Origin: Cupriavidus pinatubonensis
GTDB lineage: Bacteria; Pseudomonadota; Gammaproteobacteria; Burkholderiales; Burkholderiaceae
Length of the DNA: 64,000 nt
Assembly: GCF_019602855.1 (NCBI RefSeq)
Contig: NZ_CP080766.1
Coordinates: forward strand, 682,001 to 746,000
Direction: 5' to 3'
The notes under the pieces are model-generated. The model made no database searches. It had not been told where the DNA came from and worked only from the letters and a program-made list of their open reading frames with translations. Shown here piece by piece: positions 1-9,163 of this stretch (positions within the stretch are counted from its first letter, which is position 1; each line of letters begins with the position of its first letter). The translations under genes and the position numbers were made by a program.

Positions 1-633
1 CTGGCGGGTACCGGCCAGGTCGGACTGTCGCGCATGGAAGCCACCATGCAGCACGTGATGGACGCGGCTGGCTCGGTCAATGCCAAGCTCGCCACGCTCA
101 ACGAAAAGGCCGGCAATATCAACCAGGTGGTCACGACGATCGCCAAGGTGGCGGACCAGACTAACCTGCTTTCGCTCAACGCCGCCATCGAGGCCGAAAA
201 GGCCGGCGAATACGGGCGCGGCTTTTCGGTGGTCGCCACCGAAATCCGCCGGCTGGCCGACCAGACTGCTGTTGCCACCTACGACATCGAACAGATGGTG
301 CGCGAGATCCAGTCCGCCGTCGCCGCGGGCGTGATGGGCATGGACAAGTTTTCGGAAGAGGTGCGCCGCGGCATGTCCGACGTGACCCAGGTCGGCGACC
401 AGCTGTCGCAGATCATCGGGCAGGTGCAGTCGCTCGCGCCCCGCGTGCTGATGGTCAATGAAGGCATGCAGGCACAGGCTGGCGGCGCCGAGCAGATCAA
501 CCAGGCGCTCATGCAGCTTTCCGAAGCCGCGCAGCAGACGGTCGAGTCGCTGCGCCAGTCGAGCCAGGCCATCGACGAGCTGACGCTGGTGGCCAACGAG
601 CTGCGCAGCGGCGTGTCGCGCTTCAAGGTCTAG
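1..633 (+). CDS. wspA: WspA-type methyl-accepting chemotaxis protein, C-terminal part (5' truncated by window)
   Basis: The reading frame is open from base 1, so only the cytoplasmic signalling part of a membrane chemoreceptor is present. It holds the conserved hairpin tip that contacts CheW/CheA (VADQTNLLSLNAAIEAEKAG, then GRGFSVVATEIRRLAD), flanked by coiled-coil methylation helices, and ends in SGVSRFKV. In the Wsp system WspA senses surface contact and drives the kinase WspE. The tip has EAEKAGEYGRGFS, as I recall for Pseudomonas WspA, rather than the more common EAARAGEQGRGFA. It is followed 27 bases later by wspB and heads the wspA-R operon. The sensory domain and membrane segments lie outside the window, so the stimulus cannot be judged here. 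Confidence 0.93.
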   Translation: MAGTGQVGLSRMEATMQHVMDAAGSVNAKLATLNEKAGNINQVVTTIAKVADQTNLLSLNAAIEAEKAGEYGRGFSVVATEIRRLADQTAVATYDIEQMVREIQSAVAAGVMGMDKFSEEVRRGMSDVTQVGDQLSQIIGQVQSLAPRVLMVNEGMQAQAGGAEQINQALMQLSEAAQQTVESLRQSSQAIDELTLVANELRSGVSRFKV

Positions 634-660
634 CGCCGTGGAGCGGGAGGCCACGCGCCG

Positions 661-1149
661 ATGAAACTGTTCCTGCTGTTCCGGCTGGGCCATGACCACT
701 ATGCGCTGGATGCGACCGAGGTCGCCGAGGTCCTGCCCCTGACCGCGCTCAAGCAGATTCCCGGCAGCCCCACATGGGTGGCGGGGGTGCTGTCGCGCCA
801 GGGTCAATCCGTGCCGGTGATCGACCTGCGCGCGCTCGCCACGGGCGTGCCCGCGGCACTGCGCACGAGTACGCGCACCGTGCTGGTCCACTACCGCCGC
901 ACACCTGGTGACGCGCCACGCCTGCTCGGGCTGCGCCTCGAGCACGCCACCGAGACCCTGCGTTGCGAGCCGGAGTCGTTCGTCGACACCGGCATCGATG
1001 CCGGCACGGCGCGCTACCTCGGGCCGGTACGCCACGACGAACAGCGCGGCCTGGTGCAATGGGTGCGGGTCAACGCCTTGCTGCCCGATGACGTCCACGC
1101 CAATCTGTTCGATGCGGCGCGCGACGTCTGCCAGGCATCCGCGCCATGA
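661..1149 (+). CDS. wspB: WspB, CheW-like coupling protein
   Basis: A 162-residue single-domain CheW-like protein. The pattern is typical: an N-terminal beta segment (LFLLFRLGHDHYALDA), VAEVLPL, a PTWVAGVLSRQGQSVPVIDL stretch and a C-terminal LVQWVRVNALL. CheW proteins bridge chemoreceptor tips to the CheA kinase, and in Wsp complexes two CheW-like proteins, WspB and WspD, are used. The TGA stop overlaps the wspC start by four bases (ATGA), indicating translational coupling. The assignment as WspB rather than another CheW rests on gene order. Confidence 0.93.
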   Translation: MKLFLLFRLGHDHYALDATEVAEVLPLTALKQIPGSPTWVAGVLSRQGQSVPVIDLRALATGVPAALRTSTRTVLVHYRRTPGDAPRLLGLRLEHATETLRCEPESFVDTGIDAGTARYLGPVRHDEQRGLVQWVRVNALLPDDVHANLFDAARDVCQASAP

Positions 1150-2396
1150 GCACGGCCACCCATATCGAAGCACTGCTCAGGGCCCGCATCGGACTTGACG
1201 CGCGGTCCATCGGACCCGGCGCGCTCGAACGCGCACTGCGCGAGCGCCAGGCCGCGCTGCAGGCGCACGACGAGGCGGCCTACTGGAACCTGCTCCACAG
1301 CCAGCCGGACGAGTTCCAGGCGCTGATCGAAGCCGTGGTGGTTCCGGAAACCTGGTTCTTCCGGCACAGAGAAGCATTGATGGCCCTTGGCCGCTTTGCC
1401 GCCGAGCGCGTGTTTGGCGACCACGCGCGGCACTTACGCGTGCTGAGCCTGCCCTGCGCCAGCGGTGAGGAGCCGTATTCCATCGCGATGGCCCTGCTCG
1501 ATGCTGGCATTCCGGCGGCGCGCTTTCGCATCGACGCGCTGGATATCAGCGCGCGCGCGCTGGCCCGCGCGCGCGCCGGCATTTTCGGCAGCAACGCGTT
1601 TCGCGGCGCGCCGCTCGATTTCCGCGAGCGCTACTTCACGCCGTGTCCGGGAGGATATGCGCTGGATGCGCGCGTGCGCGAGCTGGTGCAGCTGCGGCTC
1701 GGCAACATCGTCGACGCAAACCTGCTGGCCGGCGAGGCACCGTACGATTTCGTGTTCTGCCGCAACCTGCTGATCTATTTCGATGCCGACGTGCAGCGGC
1801 GTGCCGTGCAAACGCTGGCGCGGCTGACCGCGAGCGACGGCATGATCTTCGTCGGCCCTGCTGAAGCGAGCCTGCTGAGCGCGCAAGGGTTGCCCTCCGC
1901 CGGCGTGCCGCTGGCCTTTGCGTTTCGCAAGGCAACGCCTGGCGAAGCACGGAGCGAGCAACCGCTGCAAGCCAGCGCCGCACCGGCGCCTGCCGGCATG
2001 CCGCCGCGCCCGGTTTCGCTGCGTGTGCAACCAGCGCCGGCCGTGCGCGAGCCTGCGCCGGTTCGCGCGCCGCGCGCCGCTGCCCCGACGCCTACCCCGC
2101 TCGCTCGCATCTCGGCGCTTGCCGACCGCGGCGACCTCGCAGCCGCCACCGCTGCGTGCGAAGCACTGATTGCCATCCAGGGCCCGAGCGCCGATGCCTG
2201 CTGCATGCTCGGCGTGCTCCACGACGCGGCCGGCCTCACGTCGAGCGCGCGCGACGCATATCGCCGCGCGATCTACCTTGACCCGGGCCATCAGGAAGCC
2301 CTCCATCATCTGGCCGCGCTGCTCGATACCGAGGGCGACCACGCCGGCGCCGCGCGCCTGCGCCAGCGCGCGCAGCGCCATACCCGTACCGCCTAG
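1146..2396 (+). CDS. wspC: WspC, CheR-type receptor methyltransferase with C-terminal TPR
   Basis: 416 residues. The N-terminal two thirds is a CheR S-adenosylmethionine-dependent glutamate methyltransferase, with the family motifs LPCASGEEPYSIAMALL (SAM binding) and YDFVFCRNLLIYFD. An Ala/Pro-rich linker (about residues 260-325) leads to a C-terminal tetratricopeptide segment (ACCMLGVLHDAAG then AYRRAIYLDPGHQEALHHLA). The CheR-plus-TPR architecture is characteristic of WspC, which methylates WspA for adaptation. The start overlaps wspB and only two bases separate the stop from wspD. Confidence 0.94.
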   Translation: MSTATHIEALLRARIGLDARSIGPGALERALRERQAALQAHDEAAYWNLLHSQPDEFQALIEAVVVPETWFFRHREALMALGRFAAERVFGDHARHLRVLSLPCASGEEPYSIAMALLDAGIPAARFRIDALDISARALARARAGIFGSNAFRGAPLDFRERYFTPCPGGYALDARVRELVQLRLGNIVDANLLAGEAPYDFVFCRNLLIYFDADVQRRAVQTLARLTASDGMIFVGPAEASLLSAQGLPSAGVPLAFAFRKATPGEARSEQPLQASAAPAPAGMPPRPVSLRVQPAPAVREPAPVRAPRAAAPTPTPLARISALADRGDLAAATAACEALIAIQGPSADACCMLGVLHDAAGLTSSARDAYRRAIYLDPGHQEALHHLAALLDTEGDHAGAARLRQRAQRHTRTA

Positions 2397-2398
2397 CC

Positions 2399-3076
2399 AT
2401 GGCCGACGCTCAAACCCTTCCCGCCAACGTGCAGATCGACGATTGCTGGCGCCGCATCGGCGTCCGTGGCGACGGCAGTTGCACGCTGCTCGCGACGCAT
2501 ATCCATTGCCGCAACTGCCCGACCTATTCGCGCGCCGCCACGGCGCTGCTCGATGGGCAGGCGATGACCGGGCTTCCCGTCGCCCGCCCGCACAGCGAGC
2601 CGGACGCCGAGCCTGCAGGGTCGGGCTTGTCCTGCCTGATCTTCCGCGTCGGAGAAGAATGGCTGGCCCTGCCCACAGAGGCCATTGGCGAAGTCACAGC
2701 GCCATGCCCCGTGCACTCGCTCCCGCACCGCCGCGACGCCGCCGTGCTGGGCGTGGCGAGCGTGCGCGGCAGCCTGTTGGCCTGTCTGTCGCTGGCTCGG
2801 TTGTTCGGCACCGGGGAGGAATCCGATACGCAGGCAGGCGCCCGGCAAGGGCAGCGCTTCCTGGTGCTGGGGCAAGGCCGCGGTGCCATTGCACTGCCAG
2901 TGGCCGAAGTCAGTGGCGTACGCCGCTTGCGCAACAACGCGCTGCTGCCGCTGCCGGCCACGCTGGCCAGGGCGTCCACGCGCTACAGCCAGGCGTTGTT
3001 CGAAGACCAGGGCCGCAACGTGGGCCTGCTTGACGCCGCGCTGGTGCGCCAGGCACTGACACGGAGCCTTGCATGA
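2399..3076 (+). CDS. wspD: WspD, CheW-like coupling protein with N-terminal extension
   Basis: 225 residues. An N-terminal extension of about 70 residues carries CWRRIGVRGDGSC and a HIHCRNCPTY motif with a CxxC pair, followed by a CheW domain (SCLIFRVGEEWLALPTEAIG to the C-terminus). The extension is, from memory, also found in Pseudomonas WspD; its clustered cysteines and histidines could bind metal, but that is an inference. The stop overlaps the wspE start by four bases. Confidence 0.92.
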   Translation: MADAQTLPANVQIDDCWRRIGVRGDGSCTLLATHIHCRNCPTYSRAATALLDGQAMTGLPVARPHSEPDAEPAGSGLSCLIFRVGEEWLALPTEAIGEVTAPCPVHSLPHRRDAAVLGVASVRGSLLACLSLARLFGTGEESDTQAGARQGQRFLVLGQGRGAIALPVAEVSGVRRLRNNALLPLPATLARASTRYSQALFEDQGRNVGLLDAALVRQALTRSLA

Positions 3077-5364
3077 ATGCCGACCAGTTGCGCGACGCCT
3101 CGCTGCTGGAACTGTTTGCGCTAGAGGCCGAGTCCCAGGCCGAAGTCCTCAATGCAGGCCTGCTCGCGCTGGAGCGCGACCCCGCTGCGGCAAGCCATCT
3201 CGATGCCTGCATGCGTGCGGCGCATTCCATCAAGGGCGCGGCGCGCATTGTCGGGCTCGACGGCGGTGTGCGCCTTGCTCATGCGATGGAAGACTGCCTG
3301 GTAGCCGCGCAGGGCGGCATGCCGCTGAGCGCCGCGCATATCGACGCCTTGCTGCAAGGCACCGACCTGCTGCAGCGCATCGGCCAGCCACCCGATGGCG
3401 ATCCGGCCTGGGCGGATCGTCAAGGACGTACCCAGATCGATGCCGTGGTGCAACGCCTGCAGGCGCTGCCGGGCGGAAACTTGCCCACAGCACCCGTTGC
3501 TCCGCCCGTATCCGTCGCAGAGCCTGAACCGCCGTCGCTTCCTGTGCTTCCTGTGGCCGACGCGCTGGCACCCTCGCCGCCATCGATGCCATCGGCGGCA
3601 ACCGGCCCCGAGCAACAGGAGCGCATGCTGCGCGTCGGCGCCGAATCGCTCGACCAGTTGCTCGCGTTGTCCGGTGAAGCCATGGTCGAATCGCACTGGC
3701 TGCGCCCGTTCGCCAAGGCCATGCTGCAGGCGCGTCGCCAACAGGCGCGCGCGCTGCAGGCACTCGACACACTGCGCGATGCGCTGGCCGGCAGCGGCGC
3801 CGATGCAGGCGCCATGGCGGCCTTGTCCGATGCACGGCAGTTGCTCGAAGACGGCGCGCAACACTTGTCGCAACGGCAGGAAGAACTGGACCAGTACGAG
3901 CACCGCACCGCGCGCCTCGCGCGGCGGCTCTATGACACCGCTCTCGCCTGCCGCATGCGGCCGCTGTCCGATGGGCTGGCCGGCTATGCGCGCATGGTGC
4001 GCGACCTCGCGCGTTCGCTCGGCAAGGCGGCGCACCTCGAACTGGTCGGCGCCGGCACGCAGGTCGACCGCGACATCCTTGAAGCACTGGATGCGCCGCT
4101 GGCGCACCTGCTGCGCAACGCTGTCGACCATGGCATCGAGCCATCCGATGTCCGTGTCGCGCAGGGCAAGCCCGCCGAGGGGCGCATCCTGCTGCAGGCG
4201 CGCCACAATGCAGGCCGGCTGGTGATCGAAATTGGCGACGACGGTGCCGGCGTCGATCTCGCCGCCCTGCGCCAGGCCATCGTGCGCAGGCGCCTGGCCA
4301 GCGAGGACACCGCGGCGCGGCTGTCAGAGGCTGAACTTCTTGAGTTCCTGCTGCTGCCCGGCTTCAGCATGCGCGAGACCGTGTCCGAAGTATCGGGACG
4401 CGGCGTCGGACTGGATGCCGTGCAGGAAATGGTGCGCCGCGTTCGCGGCAGCCTGCGGCTGGCGCAGTCGCCGGGCGGCGGCCTGCAGTTTCACCTCGAA
4501 CTGCCGCTTACGCTGTCAGTCGTGCGCGCCTTGCTCGTGGAAGTGGCCGGCGAAGCGTATGCGTTTCCGCTCGGCCATGTGCTGAGCGCGGCATCGGTAC
4601 CCCGGCACGACGTGGCGCAGACCGAAAGCCACCAGCATTTCCAGTACACCGGCCGCGCGGTAGGGCTGGTCAGCGCCGCGCAGGTGCTGCAGCGTCCGGA
4701 ACATCCGCTCGATGGCGACCACATCCCCGTCGTCATCATCGGCGAACAGGAGCGCGTCTATGGCATTGCCGTGGACCGCATGCTCGGCGAGCGCCTGCTG
4801 GTGGTCCAGCCGCTTGCGCCGGCGCTTGGCAAGATCAAGGACATCGCCGCTGGTGCGCTGACCGACGACGGCACGCCAGTGCTGATCTTCGATGTGGACG
4901 ATCTCGTACGCTCGGTGGAGAAACTCGTCACCGACGGGCGCATCGAGCACGTACGCCAGACCGGCACGGCAATCGCGCAAGTTCGGCGCAAGCGCGTGCT
5001 GGTCGTCGACGACTCGCTCACCGTGCGCGAGCTGGAGCGCAAGCTGCTGGCCAGCCGCGGCTATGACGTCGCGGTCGCCGTCGATGGCATGGACGGCTGG
5101 AACGTGCTGCGCGCCGAGCCATTCGATCTCGTCATTACGGACATCGACATGCCGCGTATGGACGGCATCGAGCTTGTCACACTGATCCGCAAGGAACCCC
5201 GCATGCAGCAGTTGCCGGTTATGGTCGTGTCGTACAAGGACCGCGAACAGGACCGCCAGCGCGGCCTGGAAGCCGGCGCGGATTACTACCTGGCCAAAGG
5301 CAGTTTCCACGACGCTGCGCTGCTCGACGCAGTGCACGACCTGATCGGCGAGGCAAGCACATGA
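3073..5364 (+). CDS. wspE: WspE, hybrid CheA-type histidine kinase with C-terminal receiver
   Basis: 763 residues. Domains in order: an HPt domain with the phosphorylated His at residue 51 (RAAHSIKGAARIVG), a Pro/Ala-rich linker, a dimerization helix region, an HATPase domain (N box LLRNAVDHGIE; IGDDGAGVDL; SGRGVGLDAV), a CheW-like P5 domain and a C-terminal receiver (VLVVDDSLTVRELE; phospho-acceptor Asp 690 in VITDIDMPRMDG). WspE passes phosphate to the diguanylate cyclase WspR and the methylesterase WspF. It overlaps both neighbours by four bases, fixing it in the coupled wsp operon. Confidence 0.95.
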   Translation: MNADQLRDASLLELFALEAESQAEVLNAGLLALERDPAAASHLDACMRAAHSIKGAARIVGLDGGVRLAHAMEDCLVAAQGGMPLSAAHIDALLQGTDLLQRIGQPPDGDPAWADRQGRTQIDAVVQRLQALPGGNLPTAPVAPPVSVAEPEPPSLPVLPVADALAPSPPSMPSAATGPEQQERMLRVGAESLDQLLALSGEAMVESHWLRPFAKAMLQARRQQARALQALDTLRDALAGSGADAGAMAALSDARQLLEDGAQHLSQRQEELDQYEHRTARLARRLYDTALACRMRPLSDGLAGYARMVRDLARSLGKAAHLELVGAGTQVDRDILEALDAPLAHLLRNAVDHGIEPSDVRVAQGKPAEGRILLQARHNAGRLVIEIGDDGAGVDLAALRQAIVRRRLASEDTAARLSEAELLEFLLLPGFSMRETVSEVSGRGVGLDAVQEMVRRVRGSLRLAQSPGGGLQFHLELPLTLSVVRALLVEVAGEAYAFPLGHVLSAASVPRHDVAQTESHQHFQYTGRAVGLVSAAQVLQRPEHPLDGDHIPVVIIGEQERVYGIAVDRMLGERLLVVQPLAPALGKIKDIAAGALTDDGTPVLIFDVDDLVRSVEKLVTDGRIEHVRQTGTAIAQVRRKRVLVVDDSLTVRELERKLLASRGYDVAVAVDGMDGWNVLRAEPFDLVITDIDMPRMDGIELVTLIRKEPRMQQLPVMVVSYKDREQDRQRGLEAGADYYLAKGSFHDAALLDAVHDLIGEAST

Positions 5365-6386
5365 AAGTCGGCATCGTCAACGATTCGGCACTGGCTGTCG
5401 CCGCGCTGCGCCGCGCGATTGCGCTGGACCCGGCGTTCGAGATCGTCTGGGTCGCCGGCGATGGCGAGCAGGCGGTACAGCTCGCCGCCTCCCATACGCC
5501 CGACGTGATCCTGATGGACCTGCTGATGCCGGTGATGGACGGCGTCGAAGCCACGCGCCGCATCATGGCGGCCACGCCGTGCCCCATCGTCGTGGTCACG
5601 ACCGACCTCGGCCGCAACGCCACGCAGGTGTTCGACGCCATGGGCCACGGCGCGATCGACGCCGTGGACACCCCCACGCTGACCGAGTCCGACGCCAAGC
5701 TGACCGCGGGGCCGCTGCTGCGCAAGATGCGCAATATCGGGCGCTTGGTCGCCGGCCGTGCGGCACCGCGCCCTGCCATCACGGAAATGCCGGGCACATT
5801 GGCGGCATCGCGCCTGGTAGCCATCGGCGCCTCGGCAGGCGGGCCGGCGGCGCTGGCCAAGCTGCTTGGCGCCCTGCCCGCCGACTTTTGCGCGGCGGTG
5901 GTCGCCGTCCAGCACGTCGATGAAGCGTTCGCTCCCGGCATGGCCGACTGGCTCGACAGCCAGTGCGCGCTGCCGGTACGCGTGGCGGCGCCGGGCGAAA
6001 CTCCACAGGCCGGCACGGTACTCATCGCGGGCACCAACAATCATCTGCGGCTGCTAGGGTCAAACCGCATGGCCTATACCGAACAGCCCAGCGAATATCT
6101 GTATCGGCCGTCCATCGACGTGTTCTTCGAAAGCGTGGTGGAGTACTGGCGCGGACAGGCCATCGGCGTACTGCTGACCGGCATGGGCCGCGACGGCGCC
6201 AGCGGCCTCAAGGCCATGCGCGACCATGGTTGCCTGACCATCGCGCAGGACCAGGCCACCAGCGCCGTCTATGGCATGCCCAAGGCAGCCGCAGCGATGG
6301 GCGCCGCCAGCGAGATCCTGCCGCTCACGGCCATTGCGCCGCGCCTGGTGCAGGCCTGCTGCAGCGTGCGCCCGCCGCCGGGCTGA
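5361..6386 (+). CDS. wspF: WspF, CheB-type receptor methylesterase
   Basis: 341 residues. An N-terminal receiver domain ([11 protein letters not shown]; phospho-acceptor Asp 53 in [16 protein letters not shown]) is joined by a linker to a CheB esterase domain. The catalytic triad is visible as Ser in AIGASAGGP, His in [14 protein letters not shown] and Asp in [12 protein letters not shown]. It removes methyl groups from WspA. In Pseudomonas, loss of WspF locks the system on and gives wrinkly colonies; here the gene is intact. The start overlaps wspE by four bases and 92 bases separate it from wspR. Confidence 0.95.
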   Translation: MKVGIVNDSALAVAALRRAIALDPAFEIVWVAGDGEQAVQLAASHTPDVILMDLLMPVMDGVEATRRIMAATPCPIVVVTTDLGRNATQVFDAMGHGAIDAVDTPTLTESDAKLTAGPLLRKMRNIGRLVAGRAAPRPAITEMPGTLAASRLVAIGASAGGPAALAKLLGALPADFCAAVVAVQHVDEAFAPGMADWLDSQCALPVRVAAPGETPQAGTVLIAGTNNHLRLLGSNRMAYTEQPSEYLYRPSIDVFFESVVEYWRGQAIGVLLTGMGRDGASGLKAMRDHGCLTIAQDQATSAVYGMPKAAAAMGAASEILPLTAIAPRLVQACCSVRPPPG

Positions 6387-6478
6387 CAGGCGCAGCAAGA
6401 AAACCGATATCAACGAGACGACACAGATCGCCGATGCTCAACCAGGACGTTTGGGGCCGAGCCATCAAGGAAGCCAGC

Positions 6479-7513
6479 ATGCAACAACCCGATAACACTG
6501 CCATCACCGCTATCACCGACACCCCCGCAGCCAACAGCTATCCCGTCATGGTGCTGCTGGTGGACGACCAGGCGATGATTGGCGAGGCCGTACGCCGCGC
6601 ACTGGCCTCAGAGCCGGACATCGATTTCCACTACTGTGCGACGCCGGACGATGCTGTCGCCGTCGCCGAGCGCACCCGCCCGACCGTGATCCTGCAGGAT
6701 CTGGTCATGCCAGGCGTGGACGGCCTGACACTGGTGCGCCGCTACCGCGACAACGCGGCCACGCGCGACATCCCGATCATCGTGCTATCCACCAAGGAAG
6801 AAGCGGCGATGAAAAGCGCGGCGTTTTCCGCTGGCGCCAACGACTATCTGGTGAAACTGCCGGACAGCATCGAACTGGTTGCGCGCATCCGCTATCACTC
6901 GCGCTCGTACCTGAACCTGCTGCAGCGTGACGAGGCCTATCGCGCGTTGCGGCAAAGCCAGCAGCAACTGCTCGAAACCAATCTCGAACTGCAGCGGCTC
7001 ACCAACTCGGACGGGCTCACGGGGCTGTCCAACCGGCGCTATTTCGACGAGTACCTGAACGCGGAATGGAAGCGAGCCCAGCGCGAGCAGAGCCAGCTCG
7101 CGCTGCTGATGATCGACGTGGACGCGTTCAAAGCCTACAACGATACGTACGGGCATGTAGCCGGCGACGAAGTCCTGCGGCGCGTGGCCGCTGTGCTGCG
7201 CGACAATTGTTCGCGCCCGGCCGACCTGCCTGCGCGCTTTGGTGGCGAGGAATTTTCGATGGTCCTTCCGTCCACGTCGCCAGGCGGTGCGCGACTGTTT
7301 GCGGAGAAAGTCAGGCGCGCGATTGAATCGCTCGGCATCGCGCACAGCGGCGCGGACACCGGCGGCTTCCTGACCGTCAGCATCGGCGCCGCGGTGCTCG
7401 TGCCGGAAGACGGCCAACCGAGCAGCCGGCTGGTGGAAGTTGCGGATGCGGGGCTGTACGAAGCCAAGCGGAACGGGCGCAACCAGGTGGTCATGGCGTG
7501 GCCCAGAGCATAG
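6479..7513 (+). CDS. wspR: WspR, receiver-GGDEF diguanylate cyclase
   Basis: 344 residues from ATG 6479, preferred because AAGGA lies 7 bases upstream; an in-frame ATG at 6434 has no good ribosome binding site. The N-terminal receiver has [19 protein letters not shown] and phospho-acceptor Asp 74 ([13 protein letters not shown]). A helical stalk ([20 protein letters not shown]) leads to a GGDEF domain with the active site GGEEF at residues 255-259. Five residues before it is RPAD (246-249), the RxxD product-inhibition site. It should make c-di-GMP when phosphorylated by WspE, with feedback inhibition retained. It is the output and last gene of the operon. Confidence 0.95.
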   Translation: MQQPDNTAITAITDTPAANSYPVMVLLVDDQAMIGEAVRRALASEPDIDFHYCATPDDAVAVAERTRPTVILQDLVMPGVDGLTLVRRYRDNAATRDIPIIVLSTKEEAAMKSAAFSAGANDYLVKLPDSIELVARIRYHSRSYLNLLQRDEAYRALRQSQQQLLETNLELQRLTNSDGLTGLSNRRYFDEYLNAEWKRAQREQSQLALLMIDVDAFKAYNDTYGHVAGDEVLRRVAAVLRDNCSRPADLPARFGGEEFSMVLPSTSPGGARLFAEKVRRAIESLGIAHSGADTGGFLTVSIGAAVLVPEDGQPSSRLVEVADAGLYEAKRNGRNQVVMAWPRA

Positions 7514-7541
7514 CGGGACGCTGAGCCGTTTATTGATTCGC

Positions 7542-7613
7542 TGTTCCTGTCGCCCGGCAGGAACACCGCTAGCCGATCCTCCTGTCGGAATCCTCCGACA
7601 CCGATTTCGGAGG
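7542..7613 (+). promoter_or_regulatory. Cluster of hairpins after wspR, two mutually exclusive
   Basis: Three dyads lie between wspR and the next gene. A perfect 8-bp stem (7542-7549 with 7558-7565, TGTTCCTG/CAGGAACA) has no T-tract. It is followed by TGTCGGA/TCCGACA (7583-7589 with 7594-7600) and CCTCCGA/TCGGAGG (7592-7598 with 7607-7613). The last two share bases 7594-7598, so only one can form at a time. They could end the wsp transcript or act in the leader of the 7782 gene; neither role is shown. Confidence 0.45.
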
Positions 7614-7781
7614 TCCGCGCCTGCCTCCTCCCAAAGTTCCTTCCTATCGTTGCAATAAGGCCACACGCATTAAGCAAAAGTCTCATCGGCCTGTTGGCAC
7701 GCCCTGCCTCCTGCAGCCGCCGCATTGGCGCGGCCGTGCTGCCTCTCGCTCCTGATACAACGCAACGGAAGAGGTGACACT

Positions 7782-8576
7782 ATGTTCCGCTTAAAGACCA
7801 GTATTGTTCTCAGCCTCGCGATTGCCGCTACGGCAGCCCTCTCGGCTTGCGGTGGAGGCGGCGATGATGGTGTGGCCGCCCGCGTTGGCCTCAGCAAGCC
7901 GACTGTGCGAGTGATCCATGCCATACCGGGAGGCCCGAATGTCGACGTTCTGCAGAACGGCGCGAAGACCAATCTGCTGAACGAGCCCTACAAGTTCGTG
8001 TCGACCTACCGCAGCGTTGACGAAGGGAACCAGCTCTTTTCGTTCAACGTGGCCGGCACGAGCACTGAACTCGGCCGGGCAACCATCAACACCCATACGG
8101 GCCACAAGTACACTGCGGTAGCCATGCCGGGCAGCGAAAGCGCCGCGGACGTCGTGCAGATCGATGATCCGTTCGAGAAAGGACTCTTTTCGGACAAGGC
8201 ACGAGTACGCGCGCTCAACGCATCGTTCAATGCGCAGAACGTGGATATCTACCTGACGACACCGGCTGTCGACCTGAACTCGGTAACGCCGACGTTCGCG
8301 GCTGTCGCGTTCAAGTCTGCCGTGCCGGCATCCGGCCAGGACTCCATCGACCTGAACGGTGGCACCTACCGTCTGCGTATCACGACGGCGGGCAGCAAGA
8401 CGGTGATCTTCGATTCCGGCACGCTGACGCTGGCTAACAATGCCGACTGGCTGATTACCACGCTTCCGGTGGACGGCATCAAGGCCACGCTGCCGAACCG
8501 CATCAAGGTGCTGGTTGCACGCGGTGATGATGAGTCGCAGGCTGGGTTGGAACTGGTGACGCAGCCATCGCAGTGA
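7782..8576 (+). CDS. DUF4397-type lipoprotein
   Basis: 264 residues from ATG 7782, which has a GAAGAGGTG ribosome binding site; the longer reading frame upstream lacks one. The N-terminus is a lipoprotein signal (MFRLKTSIVLSLAIAATAAL, then lipobox LSAC with Cys at about residue 24), followed by a Gly/Asp spacer. The mature part starts VRVIHAIPGGPNVDVLQNG and contains repeated beta-strand blocks (VRALNASFNAQNVDIYLTTP), typical of the DUF4397 cell-surface domain. Probably a secreted or outer-membrane-anchored beta-rich protein of unknown function. It is monocistronic, ending at a strong terminator. Confidence 0.85.
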   Translation: MFRLKTSIVLSLAIAATAALSACGGGGDDGVAARVGLSKPTVRVIHAIPGGPNVDVLQNGAKTNLLNEPYKFVSTYRSVDEGNQLFSFNVAGTSTELGRATINTHTGHKYTAVAMPGSESAADVVQIDDPFEKGLFSDKARVRALNASFNAQNVDIYLTTPAVDLNSVTPTFAAVAFKSAVPASGQDSIDLNGGTYRLRITTAGSKTVIFDSGTLTLANNADWLITTLPVDGIKATLPNRIKVLVARGDDESQAGLELVTQPSQ

Positions 8577-8596
8577 TGTTGTTGACTTGAAAAGCA

Positions 8597-8625
8597 AGAG
8601 GCCCGCGAATGCGGGCCTCTTTTTT
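8597..8625 (+). terminator. Rho-independent terminator after the DUF4397 gene
   Basis: A perfect 10-bp stem (AGAGGCCCGC, loop GAAT, GCGGGCCTCT) is followed by a T6 run, 20 bases after the stop codon. Confidence 0.93.
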
Positions 8626-8657
8626 GTGGTGCCTCGCCGAACTGCGGGTCGGATCAA

Positions 8658-8951
8658 TCATTCCACCCCACCATCCCTCTTAAGAACATCCAGATGCGAC
8701 AGATAGCGATCAAGCTCGTCGCGACCGCTGTCAGTGATGCAATACACCCGGCCACTGCCTTCCACCAACTCAGCCGTAATCGCACGCGCGATCATCAGGC
8801 TGCGCAGGATCGGCCGCAGCGAGCGGATGTTCAGTTCGATCCCATACTCACGCAAGCGGTCGACCAGGTTCATCACGGTCGACGGGCTCGCATGTACGAG
8901 CTTGAGGATAAAAATCCGGGAAAAGACCCGGTCAAGGGAAGGCGATTTCAT
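8658..8951 (-). CDS. PadR-like winged-helix regulator
   Basis: 97 residues from ATG 8951; the frame extends to a GTG at 8993 but neither start has a strong ribosome binding site. The sequence fits a PadR-type winged helix: FILKLVHASPSTVMNLVDRL, a short recognition segment (LRPILRSLMIARAITAEL) and a wing ending RVYCITDSGRDELDRYL. PadR proteins repress neighbouring genes in response to small molecules. Its target is not evident; the tctBA permease genes on the same strand upstream are possible. It lacks the long C-terminal helical domain of larger PadR proteins. Confidence 0.65.
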   Translation of the reverse strand: MKSPSLDRVFSRIFILKLVHASPSTVMNLVDRLREYGIELNIRSLRPILRSLMIARAITAELVEGSGRVYCITDSGRDELDRYLSHLDVLKRDGGVE

Positions 8952-9079
8952 GGGCGCTGGCGAAGCTCCCACCCCGTCACGGAGCGGAGTCACTGTTCAT
9001 CTTGCGCGGCCCATGACTGCAACCGCAGTCGGGCACTCTCTTCTTGGTCCATCGTCGCGGAGACTTGCTCCGCTGCAAG

Positions 9080-9107
9080 AAAAAACGGGGTGCACGAAGG
9101 CACCCCG
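9080..9107 (-). terminator. Rho-independent terminator of tctBA
   Basis: Read on the - strand: stem CGGGGTGC, 6-base loop, GCACCCCG, then T6. It lies about 57 bases past the tctA stop. Confidence 0.9.
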
Positions 9108-9163
9108 AATGCTTGCGTATGCACGCCACCGTCGGGCGGCGCGGCTCCGGAGCGCTTGGGGGG

